Shown here piece after piece: positions 24,595 to 32,572 of a stretch of DNA of 64,000 bases; position 1 is the stretch's first letter; every line of letters begins with the position of its first letter. A program made the position numbers and the translations under genes. The stretch is from positions 5,087,501 through 5,151,500 of the forward strand of contig NZ_CP063374.1 of NCBI RefSeq assembly GCF_015160875.1, written 5' to 3'. The stretch comes from Streptomyces chromofuscus (lineage in GTDB: Bacteria > Actinomycetota > Actinomycetes > Streptomycetales > Streptomycetaceae). Below the pieces are notes generated by a model that was not told the origin of the DNA, made no database searches, and was given only the letters and a program-made list of their open reading frames with translations.

Positions 24595-25779
24595 TCAGCG
24601 GCGCAGTGCCCACCGCTGCACCGACTCCAGCGGCCCGTGCGAGAAGCGGCGCAGCCACAGCGTCGCGCCCGCGATGAGGAACCCGCAGATCAGCGCCCAC
24701 ATGCCCATCACCCACCACGGTCCTGCGTCCGGCCCGAACCGCTCGGTCAGGCCGAGGCCGACGCCGTAGCAGAGCAGCATGCAGAGGACGTTCTGGATGA
24801 CGTACGACGACAGGGCGGTGCGGCCGACCGATGACAGGCCCGTGGCGACCGGGGCGGGGAGGCGGCCGCGGTCAAGTACGACGCCGATCAGGCCCAGGTA
24901 GCCGAGGGCGACCACTGGAGCCGCCACATAGCGGCCGAGGAAGAAGAAGTCCTCGCCGCCGAGGGTCAGCGCCGCGTTGAAGGGGAGGCCGAGGCCCCAG
25001 AGCGCCATCCGGGCGCGCAGCCGGCGGCCCCGCGCTGTCGGGGAGAAGGTTCCGGCGCGGTACAGGCGGACGCCGAGCAGGAAGAGGAAGACCAGCAGGC
25101 CGAAGGAGATGACTGGCTCCAGGCGCATGGCGACGGCGTTCTCCAGGCGGAAGCCGATCTGGTCCGGCCAGCTGCCGCGCGCGTACAGGTCCACGGACTC
25201 CGCGGAGAGCCGCCCGGGGCCGGAGTCGTCCGCCAGCAGGGCCGACGTGATCAGCGACGTCAGGGCCACGTGCAGGCTCACCGACGTCCACATCAGCACG
25301 CGCCGCAGACGCGCGGAGCGTACGAGCAACCGCGCGACCAGCAGGGCCGTGACGGCGTACCCCATGAGGACATCGAAACCGAACACCAGGACGAAGTGGA
25401 GGGTGCCCTCTGCGAACAGGAACAGGGCGCGGGGTCGGTAGCCGCGCGGCCACGGGGTGCCGTGGCGCTGCGCGGAGTCGTACTGGATGGCCAGGCCCAC
25501 GCCGAAGAGGATCGTCAGCAGTGCCAGGAACTTGCCGTCCGCGAGGAAGCGGAACAGTGCTTCCACCGGTTCGTCGAAGGGGTCCGCCATGGGGACTCCT
25601 TGAAGGAACGCCCACTCCGAACCCGGCGTGGCGAAGATCCACACGTTGGTCATGAGGGTGCCGAGGATCGCCACCCCGCGCAGGACGTCCAGCAGAGGCA
25701 GTCGGCCGCCCTTGGGGGAGGGGCGGGAGGCGGCGGCGTCCACGGACGCGCGCGGACTGTTCCACGAGATACCGGCCAT
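24595..25779 (-). CDS. DUF418/YeiB family membrane protein
   Basis: A 394-residue protein with about ten membrane helices. The N-terminus has RLPLLDVLRGVAILGTLMTN, the family signature, and the DUF418 domain occupies the C-terminal half (FGLLVFLFLLGVRLYRAGTF, YLGLIGVVLDRGRLPAPVAT, SYVIQNVLCMLLCYGVGLGL). It is a putative transporter or acyl-transfer-like integral membrane protein; no substrate can be named. It lies 75 bases upstream of the DUF192 gene, same strand. Confidence 0.88.
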   Translation of the reverse strand: MAGISWNSPRASVDAAASRPSPKGGRLPLLDVLRGVAILGTLMTNVWIFATPGSEWAFLQGVPMADPFDEPVEALFRFLADGKFLALLTILFGVGLAIQYDSAQRHGTPWPRGYRPRALFLFAEGTLHFVLVFGFDVLMGYAVTALLVARLLVRSARLRRVLMWTSVSLHVALTSLITSALLADDSGPGRLSAESVDLYARGSWPDQIGFRLENAVAMRLEPVISFGLLVFLFLLGVRLYRAGTFSPTARGRRLRARMALWGLGLPFNAALTLGGEDFFFLGRYVAAPVVALGYLGLIGVVLDRGRLPAPVATGLSSVGRTALSSYVIQNVLCMLLCYGVGLGLTERFGPDAGPWWVMGMWALICGFLIAGATLWLRRFSHGPLESVQRWALRR

Positions 25780-25885
25780 GCTTCAAGGCTCCCGGCGCAC
25801 CTTTCCCCGAACGTCCTGCGGCCGGACGAGAACGTCGTACATCCTTTGATGCAGGAACCGACCCTCCGCAACCCCGAGGTGCGTC

Positions 25886-26149
25886 ATGGGGAAGATCGTC
25901 CTGATGATGTCCGTGTCCCTCGACGGCTGTATCGAGGGCCCCGACCGCGACCTCGGCCGGCACCGCATCGACGAGGAAGTCCACCAGCACTTCAACGACG
26001 TGTCGCGCGACATGGGCGCCTTCCTCGACGGCCGTGTCGCCTACCCGCCGGGCGCGCGCCCGGCCGATCTGCGGCTCGTGGAGACCGCGACGTTCGGCAA
26101 CGGCGTCGTACTGCTGCGGTACGACCGGGCCAACGCGCGGACGGCGTAA
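25886..26149 (+). pseudogene. Internally deleted dihydrofolate reductase/RibD-like gene
   Basis: An 87-codon frame. The first 50 residues (MGKIVLMMSVSLDGCIEGPD, then DVSRDMGAFLDGRV) are the start of the RibD C-terminal/DHFR-like family, and the last 30 (LRLVETATFGNGVVLLRYD) are its normal end. About 100 residues that carry the NADPH-binding core are missing at the junction near RVAYPPGARP. The deletion is in frame, so a short protein could be made, but not an active reductase. It lies 40 bases before the LLM oxidoreductase gene. Confidence 0.7.
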
Positions 26150-26189
26150 AGCGGTTGTCCCTGCACCGAACCGTGGGTAGGAAGGGCCC

Positions 26190-27062
26190 ATGACAGGACT
26201 CGGTGCTGTGTTCCGCCCCCAGCTTCCTCCCGAGCGGCTGCGGGCCCTCGCCCGACTGGCCGACGAGACCGGCCTCGACGAACTGTGGCTGTGGGAGGAC
26301 TGCTTCCGCGAGGGCGGTGTCTCCACGGCCGCGGCCGCCCTCGCCTGGACCGAACGCGTCCGGGTCGGCGTCGGCCTGCTCCCCGTGCCGCTGCGGAACG
26401 TCGGCATCACCGCGATGGAGGCCGCCTCCCTGCACCGCATGTTCCCCGGCCGCCCGGTCCTCGCTGTCGGGCACGGTGTACAGGACTGGATGGGCCAGGT
26501 CGGCGCCCGCGCCGCGTCGCCGCTGACGCTGCTGCGCGAGCACCTCGACGCGCTGCGGGCACTGCTGCGCGGCGAGCGCCTCACGACCGAGGGCCGCTAC
26601 GTCAAGCTGGACGACGTCGCCCTCGACTGGCCGCCGCCGGGCCCGGTCGAGATCCTCGCGGGCGCCACCGGTCCGCGCACGCTGCAACTGTCCGGCGCGG
26701 CGGCGGACGGCACGGTCCTCACGGCGGGCACACCCCCGGAGGGCGTACGCCAGGCCCGCCGGCTCATCGACGAGGGCCGGGCGTCGGCCGACCGCACCGA
26801 CCCACACCGCGTCGTCGTCTATCTCCTCACCGCCACCGGCCCCGACGCCGCCGCCCGCCTGCACGCCGAACTCACCGCCGAGGGCCTCGCGGACGTCCCC
26901 GATCTCGGCGTCGCCGGCGACGCCCCGACCGTCGCCAAGGCCGTCGAACGCCTCACCGAGGCGGGCGCCGACACGGTGATCCTCCAGCCGACGGCCGACG
27001 AACCGGACCCAGAGGGTTTCATCCGCTTCACGGCGCGGGACGTGAGGCCGCTGGTCCCATAG
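26190..27062 (+). CDS. LLM-class flavin/F420-dependent oxidoreductase
   Basis: A 290-residue luciferase-like monooxygenase family protein: N-terminal strand GAVFRPQLPPERLRALARLA, DELWLWEDCF, then RVRVGVGLLPVPLRNVGITA, VLAVGHGVQDWMGQVGARA and a C-terminal LTEAGADTVILQPT. The layout matches the F420-using branch common in actinobacteria (shorter than FMN-dependent alkane monooxygenases). The substrate is unknown. The stop abuts a GntR remnant. Confidence 0.88.
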   Translation: MTGLGAVFRPQLPPERLRALARLADETGLDELWLWEDCFREGGVSTAAAALAWTERVRVGVGLLPVPLRNVGITAMEAASLHRMFPGRPVLAVGHGVQDWMGQVGARAASPLTLLREHLDALRALLRGERLTTEGRYVKLDDVALDWPPPGPVEILAGATGPRTLQLSGAAADGTVLTAGTPPEGVRQARRLIDEGRASADRTDPHRVVVYLLTATGPDAAARLHAELTAEGLADVPDLGVAGDAPTVAKAVERLTEAGADTVILQPTADEPDPEGFIRFTARDVRPLVP

Positions 27063-27293
27063 CGTCGGCACAATTTTGCCGGGCGGCGCATCAAGGACGG
27101 CACGTATCCGCCAGGCAGTCGCGTGCCGTCCACCTTGGAGATCGCCCAGGAGTTCGGCGTGGTGAACGCTACGGCGGCGAAGGCCATGCGGCATGTGCGG
27201 GAAGGCGGCTGGACGCGGGGCGAAGTCGGGCTGGGGACCTTCGTTGTCGACCCCCCGCCGCCCTCCTCCGAAACCCCAGAGCCCTCCGCGTAG
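27063..27293 (+). pseudogene. N-terminally truncated GntR-family regulator
   Basis: Translation of this frame gives RRIKDGTYPPGSRVPSTLEI, then AQEFGVVNATAAKAMRHVRE and GEVGLGTFVVD, a nearly full GntR winged helix. It lacks the first 10-15 residues and any start codon: it runs straight out of the LLM stop. GTG at 27123 is the only internal start and would delete the first helix. The end is at TAG 27291-27293. It is a remnant, not a working gene. Confidence 0.7.
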
Positions 27294-27360
27294 CCAAGCA
27301 CCGTCGCCCGGAGGGAAATTGAGCAGCGGCCCCCGGCCACGCCCTGCGACGATCAACCGC

Positions 27361-28182
27361 ATGCAGCACGAACGCCGCCACCCCGAACCCCGCCCCACCT
27401 TCGAGGAACTCGTCGCCGAAGGGGCCGCCGTGCCCACCAAGGGCTGGGACTTCTCCTGGTTCGAGGGGCGGGCCACCGAGGCCCGGCCGTCCTGGCGGTA
27501 TGCCGAGTCGCTGGCGGGGCGTCTCGCACGCGCGCGTGCCGCCCTCGACGTCCAGACCGGCGGCGGCGAGGTCCTCGGATTCGCACTCGGCGCCGCCGCG
27601 CACCGACCCCGCCTGGTCGCCGCGACCGAGGGCTGGCCGCCGAACGTCGCCGCGGCCACCGCCCTGCTGCACCCGCGCGGTGTGGTGGTCGTCGCCGCGC
27701 CGCAGGACGCGCCGCTGCCCTTCGCCGACGGCGCCTTCGACCTCGTCTGCAGCCGTCACCCCGTACAGCCCCACTGGGACGAGATTGCACGCGTGCTCCG
27801 GCCCGGCGGCACGTACTTCGCCCAGCATGTCGGGCCCAGCAGCGGCTACGAACTCGTCGAGCACTTCCGCGGGCCGCAGCCCGACGCGCGGCGCAACGCC
27901 CGCCACCCCGACCTGGAACGCGCGGGCGCGCAGGCGGCGGGACTGGAGGTCGTCGAGCTGCGCGCGGAGCGGCTGCGGATGGAGTCCCACGACATCGCCG
28001 CTGTCGTCCACTTCCTGCGCAAGGTGATCTGGATGGTGCCGGGCTTCACCGTCGAGGCGTACGAGGACAGGCTCCGGGCCCTGCACGAGCGGATCGAGGC
28101 GGAGGGTTCCTTCGTGGCCCACAGCACCCGCCATCTCTTCGACGTCCGCAAGCCCACCGGTCCGAGGCGGCCCGCCGGCTAG
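27361..28182 (+). CDS. SAM-dependent methyltransferase, class I
   Basis: A 273-residue protein. The core at 55-165 has the motif order of methyltransferase type 11: GGGEVLGFALGAAAHRPRLV in motif I position, VVVVAAPQDAPLPFADGAFD for motifs II/III, and EIARVLRPGGTYFAQHV as motif IV/post. Motif I is weakly conserved. Residues 195-265 include a conserved tail (WMVPGFTVEAYEDRLRALHE) as found in actinobacterial DUF-type methyltransferases. ATG 27361 is chosen because the frame upstream lacks similarity. The substrate is unknown. Confidence 0.85.
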   Translation: MQHERRHPEPRPTFEELVAEGAAVPTKGWDFSWFEGRATEARPSWRYAESLAGRLARARAALDVQTGGGEVLGFALGAAAHRPRLVAATEGWPPNVAAATALLHPRGVVVVAAPQDAPLPFADGAFDLVCSRHPVQPHWDEIARVLRPGGTYFAQHVGPSSGYELVEHFRGPQPDARRNARHPDLERAGAQAAGLEVVELRAERLRMESHDIAAVVHFLRKVIWMVPGFTVEAYEDRLRALHERIEAEGSFVAHSTRHLFDVRKPTGPRRPAG

Positions 28183-28680
28183 GCAGACCGCCGGGCGCCG
28201 GCGTGGCCGGGAACCGCCGCTCCGGTCGTCACGCACAGGCCGGACCCGGGTGGCCCCTTTGCTGTTCGCCTGGCGGTGGGATCAGCCGGGGCGGATCGAG
28301 AGCGGGCGGCCGCCCTTCATGGGCCGGACGGGTGCTCCGCGCGCCCGATTCCGGGCTTCGCACCCCGACCTTGCCCCCAGTCATGGCCCGGGTTTCTCGC
28401 ATTGTTATCAGCTGCCACTCGCCTCACCCGCGACACTCGCGTAAGTTCAGACCAAGGTAATTCGCGCGAGCAAAGCCGCGCGGGCGGCACCGCGCGGTGG
28501 AGGGGGCTGCGCGGTGCCCGCATGCCGTTCCCGGCCGTCAAGCCACCGGCGGCGGACGCGTCGCCCATCAGGGGGATGCCGGAAAAGTCCTGTGCGTCCC
28601 CTGCGATCCGGCCATGAACAGGCCGTGAACCAGGCATTCCGCGGCCACCGGGGCGTCGCCGCTCGATTTCGGAGAGTAGT

Positions 28681-28780
28681 TGTGGCGCGCTGATGCACGC
28701 AGCATCCCTTACGAAGGGTTATGGTGGAAGCCCCCCCTCGGGCCGGTCCGTCTCCCCCCCACGGACCGGCCCGTTTTTTT
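28681..28780 (+). ncRNA. Candidate leader or small RNA ending in a strong terminator
   Basis: The 723-bp gap 28183-28905 contains no convincing gene. Its only strong structure is here: a small hairpin CCCTT-ACG-AAGGG (28707-28719), a C7 run (28731-28737) and the intrinsic terminator at 28741-28780. A transcript stopping here would be a short RNA or an attenuated leader of the prenyltransferase gene 125 bp downstream. The two C7 runs recall the C-rich loops of the 6C RNA family, but I could not test this. The 5' end is not visible. Confidence 0.4.
28741..28780 (+). terminator. Rho-independent terminator upstream of prenyltransferase gene
   Basis: Perfect 11-bp stem GGCCGGTCCGT / ACGGACCGGCC around a C-rich loop (CTCCCCCCC), followed by CG and seven T. 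This is the best intrinsic terminator in the window and T-runs are rare at such GC content. Confidence 0.9.
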
Positions 28781-28905
28781 GCCCCCAACACCCCTTGGGG
28801 GCACCGTCGTAGGCGGGGGTAGGCTTCGCCCGCGGGGACCGCCATACGGACAGGGGTTGCGCTCGACCGCACCTGTCCGATCCGTACGGAGGGGCTGACA
28901 ATCAC

Positions 28906-29679
28906 GTGAACCTGCGCGACAAGCTGCGCGGCCTGCTGGTCAGGCTGTACGCACGCCGGGTGGAAGGCCACCTCGACCACGCCCAGGTGCCCAAGCACAT
29001 CGGCGTCATCGTGGACGGCAGCCGGCGCTGGGCGAAGGCCGCGGGCTCCACCACCGTTGACGGCCACCGGGCGGGCGCCGAGAAGATCGAGGAATTCCTC
29101 GGCTGGTGCACCGAGACGGACGTCGAGGTCGTCACCCTCTGGCTGCTGTCGACGGACAACTTCAACCGGCCCCAGGAGGAGCTCGTCCCGCTGCTCGGCA
29201 TCATCGAGGACGTCGTGCGCACCCTCGCCGCCGACGGCCGCTGGCGGGTCCACCACGTCGGCACCCCGGACCTGCTCCCGTCCGCCATGCAGACGGCCCT
29301 GAAGGAGGCCGAGGAGGCCACCGCGCACGTCGACGGGATACTGGTCAACGTCGCCATCGGCTACGGCGGCCGCCAGGAGATCGCCGACGCCGTCCGCTCG
29401 ATGCTGCTGGACGCCGCCGACAAGGGCCGCTCGGTCGAGGAGGTCGCCGAGGCCGTCGACGTCGACATGATCGGCCGCCACCTCTACACGGGTGACCAGC
29501 CCGACCCCGACCTCGTCATCCGCACCAGCGGCGAGCAGCGGCTGTCCGGTTTCATGCTGTGGCAGACGGCCCACTCGGAATACTACTTCTGTGAGGTTTT
29601 CTGGCCGGCCTTCCGCAAGGTCGACTTCCTGCGGGCCCTGCGCGACTACGCGGCGCGCCACCGCCGGTACGGCGGCTGA
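28906..29679 (+). CDS. Isoprenyl transferase (cis-prenyltransferase, UppS family)
   Basis: A 257-residue enzyme that condenses isopentenyl diphosphate onto an allylic diphosphate in Z configuration, the step supplying lipid carriers for wall synthesis. Family motifs: HIGVIVDGSRRWAKAAG (usual DGNGRWA; the Asn is Ser here), DGHRAGAEKIEEFLGWC, TLWLLSTDNFNRP, and the C-terminal DPDLVIRTSGEQRLSGFMLW with QTAHSEYYF. The substrate Asp and Arg/Glu of RTSGE are intact. GGAGGGG lies 11 bases before the GTG. A hairpin (28847-28854 with 28872-28879) sits in the leader. Streptomyces usually carry a second paralogue, so chain length cannot be set. Confidence 0.93.
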   Translation: MNLRDKLRGLLVRLYARRVEGHLDHAQVPKHIGVIVDGSRRWAKAAGSTTVDGHRAGAEKIEEFLGWCTETDVEVVTLWLLSTDNFNRPQEELVPLLGIIEDVVRTLAADGRWRVHHVGTPDLLPSAMQTALKEAEEATAHVDGILVNVAIGYGGRQEIADAVRSMLLDAADKGRSVEEVAEAVDVDMIGRHLYTGDQPDPDLVIRTSGEQRLSGFMLWQTAHSEYYFCEVFWPAFRKVDFLRALRDYAARHRRYGG

Positions 29680-29732
29680 CGGACCCGGCACACCCCCCGC
29701 GGACGCAGCGCGCTTCCCACGGAGTTCACCGG

Positions 29733-29768
29733 CGCGCCGTCGTACGCCATGGCATGACGGCGCGTTTT
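29733..29768 (+). terminator. Terminator hairpin after the prenyltransferase gene
   Basis: Nine-bp arms CGCGCCGTC (29733-29741) and GACGGCGCG (29756-29764) followed by TTTT, 54 bp after the stop. The loop contains GCCATGGC, itself palindromic. The rest of the 313-bp gap to the PhoH gene shows no other gene. Confidence 0.75.
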
Positions 29769-29992
29769 CGAGGGCATAACCCCTGCAGGTCGACGCCCGA
29801 ACCACGGGTGTCGGATCTCAGCGGACGGCACGGGGCCGTCCGCCCGGGAGGCCCTTTGCACCAGCCCGATCGTGCGGTCACAGCACGGACGAAGAGCCGA
29901 AGGGCCGGCTGCCGGCCCGTGCATCGCGGCCGGCAACCGGTCCAGACCGTCTCCGTCGCTCCCCGACCTCATCCGAGGGGGTACGTCCTTCC

Positions 29993-31318
29993 GTGGTGAC
30001 CAGCACAAAGCGCCACAAGCCCGACCGGCGCACCTATGTTCTCGACACCAGCGTCCTGCTGGCCGACCCGAACGCTTTGAGCCGCTTCGACGAGCACGAG
30101 GTCGTGCTCCCGGTCGTGGTGGTCACGGAGCTGGAGGCGAAGCGGCACCATCCCGAACTCGGCTACTTCGCCCGGCAGGCCCTGCGTCTGCTCGACGACT
30201 ACCGTGTGCGGTACGGCCGCCTGGACGCCCCCATCCCGATCGGGGACCTCGGTGGGACGCTCCGCGTCGAGCTCAACCACTCGGACCCCAGCGTGCTGCC
30301 GACCGGCTACCGCCTGGGCGACAACGACTCCCGCATCCTCGCGGTCGCGCGGAACCTGCAGGCCGAGGGTTTCGACGTCACCGTGGTGTCGAAGGACCTC
30401 CCGCTCAGGATCAAGGCGTCCTCCGTGGGCCTGCTCGCCGAGGAGTACCGCGCGGAGCTCGCCATCACGGACTCCTCCGGCTGGACCGGAATGTCCGAAC
30501 TGACCCTGCCCGGCGAGCAGGTGGACATCCTCTTCGAGGAAGGCCACGTCTACGTCCCCGAAGTCGCCGACCTGCCCGTCCACACTGGCCTGACCATCCA
30601 GTCCGAGCGCGGAAAGGCACTCGGCCGGGTGACGTCGGAGGGCAACGTCCGTCTGGTACGCGGCGACCGGGAGGCGTTCGGCGTCAAGGGGCGCAGCGCG
30701 GAGCAGCGCATCGCGCTGGATCTGCTGCTCGACCCGGACATCGGGATCGTGTCGATGGGCGGCCGGGCCGGCACCGGCAAGTCGGCGCTGGCGCTGTGCG
30801 CGGGCCTGGAGGCGGTGCTGGAGCGCCGCCAGCACGAGAAGATCATGGTCTTCCGCCCGCTGTACGCCGTCGGCGGGCAGGAGCTGGGCTACCTGCCCGG
30901 CACCGAGGCCGAGAAGATGAGCCCCTGGGCGCAGGCGGTCTTCGACACGCTGTCCGCGGTCACCAGCCGCGAGGTCATCGAGGAGGTCACCGCGCGCGGG
31001 ATGCTGGAGGTTCTCCCGCTCACCCACATCCGCGGCCGCTCGCTGCACGACGCGTTCGTGATCGTGGACGAGGCGCAGTCCCTCGAACGGAACGTCCTGC
31101 TGACCGTTCTGTCCAGGATCGGCGCCAATTCACGGGTCGTTCTGACGCACGATGTGGCGCAAAGGGACAATTTGCGAGTGGGGCGGTACGACGGTGTCGT
31201 CGCCGTCGTCGAAAAGCTGAAGGGGCATCCGCTCTTCGCCCATGTGACCCTGACGCGGTCCGAGAGGTCCCAGATCGCGGCGCTTGTGACCGAAATGCTG
31301 GAGGACGGGGCGATCTGA
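29993..31318 (+). CDS. PIN domain-PhoH ATPase fusion (PhoH2 type)
   Basis: A 441-residue protein. Residues 10-150 are a PIN ribonuclease domain with acidic residues D18 (TYVLDTSVLLADP), E46 (VVVVTELEAK) and later GDNDSRILAVARNLQAEG. Residues 225-440 are a PhoH ATPase: Walker A GGRAGTGKSALAL, VFRPLYAVGGQELGYLPG, Walker B AFVIVDEAQSLERN, and VVLTHDVAQRDN. Such PhoH2 proteins couple RNA unwinding to cleavage and in mycobacteria act with an upstream antitoxin gene; no small antitoxin gene is visible here. Two GTG codons start the frame (29993 or 29996). Confidence 0.92.
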   Translation: MVTSTKRHKPDRRTYVLDTSVLLADPNALSRFDEHEVVLPVVVVTELEAKRHHPELGYFARQALRLLDDYRVRYGRLDAPIPIGDLGGTLRVELNHSDPSVLPTGYRLGDNDSRILAVARNLQAEGFDVTVVSKDLPLRIKASSVGLLAEEYRAELAITDSSGWTGMSELTLPGEQVDILFEEGHVYVPEVADLPVHTGLTIQSERGKALGRVTSEGNVRLVRGDREAFGVKGRSAEQRIALDLLLDPDIGIVSMGGRAGTGKSALALCAGLEAVLERRQHEKIMVFRPLYAVGGQELGYLPGTEAEKMSPWAQAVFDTLSAVTSREVIEEVTARGMLEVLPLTHIRGRSLHDAFVIVDEAQSLERNVLLTVLSRIGANSRVVLTHDVAQRDNLRVGRYDGVVAVVEKLKGHPLFAHVTLTRSERSQIAALVTEMLEDGAI

Positions 31319-31355
31319 CCCGCGCGCCCCAATCAGGGGCGTATACACGGTAGTT

Positions 31356-31397
31356 GGCGCCGTTCGGCAAAGGCTCAGAGCCTAGCCGGGCGGCGCC
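31356..31397 (+). terminator. Long hairpin downstream of the PhoH gene
   Basis: Arms GGCGCCGTTCGGC and GCCGGGCGGCGCC pair over 13 positions (two G-T wobbles) and enclose a second stem AGGCT-CAG-AGCCT. It starts 38 bp after the PhoH stop. No T run follows. A further short stem GCCCC-AATCA-GGGGC lies at 31326-31340. Confidence 0.6.
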
Positions 31398-31438
31398 TTC
31401 GCGTGTCACGGTTTCCGGAAATCACCGGGGCCGAAGGA

Positions 31439-31456
31439 CGTGTGAGCTTTCACACG
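31439..31456. promoter_or_regulatory. Perfect 7-bp inverted repeat in front of transglycosylase-like gene
   Basis: CGTGTGA-GCTT-TCACACG, with no T run. It lies 280 bp before the start of the secreted protein gene in the 418-bp gap 31319-31736. It could be an operator or part of a structured leader. I looked for the ydaO (c-di-AMP) riboswitch known before some Streptomyces wall-hydrolase genes and did not see its conserved core. Confidence 0.35.
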
Positions 31457-31736
31457 CAACTCGGAATTGCCTTGCGGCGTCGGGTTGCGGCAGAGTCTCA
31501 CTCCTGTCAGGCCCCGCATACGACACAGCTGTACCCCCAGCGGTACGGCACCACAGGAGCACCACAACAACTCCACAGCGTCGTCGTATGCCGCCCGAGC
31601 ATCATGGGCCGCTCTCTCGCCGGGAGTTGTCCATCGGGCCCGTGCCTTCCGTGACCCGCAGTTGGGGAGGCCAGTGCCAGGGGCACGATTGCGTCCGCCA
31701 GGGTCACCGAAGCGGGCGATGCTGGAAGGAAACCGT

Positions 31737-32435
31737 GTGAGCCGGATTTCGGTCCGGGGATTCGCAGTGGCCTCGGCCACCGCGGTCACCGCTGTCGGAA
31801 GCGTCGTCGGCGTTGCCTCGGGCAGCACCGCGCAGACCAATGACGCCGAGGCGGCGGCAACCGACCTGACGCTCCTCGCGGACATACCCGCGGGCCAGCA
31901 GGCCCAGGTGCAGACCGCGTCCCTGACGCAGCAGGCCGACGTACAGGCCATCGCCGCGGACGCGAGCGCCAAGAAGGAGGCCGAGGAGGCGGCGCGCAAG
32001 GCCGCCGCCGAGTCCGCGGTCGCGAAGAAGGAGGCCGCCGAGAAGGCGGCCCAGGAAGCCAAGGAGCGCGAGGAGGCGGCGGAGGAGGCGGCCAGCCGTT
32101 CCGCCGTCCGGGACGCGAGCAGCTTCTCCGTCCAGAGCTCGTACACCATCGCCGAGATCCAGTCGATGGCGGCGTCGATGGTGCCGGGCGACCAGTTCCA
32201 GTGCTTCAGCAACATCGTCGACCACGAGTCCGACTGGAACTACAAGGCGGTCAACCCCTCCTCCGGTGCCTACGGCCTCTTCCAGGCGCTGCCCGGCTCC
32301 AAGATGTCCTCCGTCGGCGCCGACTGGCAGACCAACCCGGCCACCCAGATCAAGTGGGGCCTGAACTACATGAACGAGCGCTACGGCAGCCCGTGCGGCG
32401 CCTGGTCGTTCTGGCAGGCCAACCACTGGTACTGA
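31737..32435 (+). CDS. Secreted lytic transglycosylase-like protein
   Basis: A 232-residue exported protein. Signal peptide VSRISVRGFAVASATAVTAV onward, cleavage near ASGSTAQ. Residues 60-130 are an Ala/Lys/Glu coiled coil (KKEAEEAARKAAAESAVAKK). The last 80 residues (IVDHESDWNYKAVNPSSGAY, GLFQALPGSKMSSVG, IKWGLNYMNERYGSPCGAW) match the aggregation-promoting-factor C-terminal/SLT-like fold, with the putative catalytic Glu in HESDW and two Cys that can form a disulfide. It probably remodels peptidoglycan. GTG 31737 has AAGGA six bases upstream; the long frame before it lacks ribosome sites. Confidence 0.88.
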   Translation: MSRISVRGFAVASATAVTAVGSVVGVASGSTAQTNDAEAAATDLTLLADIPAGQQAQVQTASLTQQADVQAIAADASAKKEAEEAARKAAAESAVAKKEAAEKAAQEAKEREEAAEEAASRSAVRDASSFSVQSSYTIAEIQSMAASMVPGDQFQCFSNIVDHESDWNYKAVNPSSGAYGLFQALPGSKMSSVGADWQTNPATQIKWGLNYMNERYGSPCGAWSFWQANHWY

Positions 32436-32471
32436 CCCCGCAGCTGGGTAGCCTCCCACTCAACTTTTCCG

Positions 32472-32500
32472 AGCCCCTCACCGTCCTTCGGTGAGGGGCT
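32472..32500 (+). terminator. Terminator after transglycosylase-like gene
   Basis: Perfect 12-bp stem AGCCCCTCACCG / CGGTGAGGGGCT with loop TCCTT, 37 bp after the stop. On the opposite strand it is followed by AAAAG, on this strand by only TC. Confidence 0.8.
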
Positions 32501-32572
32501 TCGGCCATGTACGGTCTGACGGGACGACTCCCGGGGGGAGTGGTGGGGACGGCCGGGGGTAAGGGACGGATC

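Noticed and set aside
31319..31736. ydaO/c-di-AMP riboswitch before the transglycosylase-like gene
   Set aside because: Hairpins exist, but the conserved ydaO core sequences are not visible.
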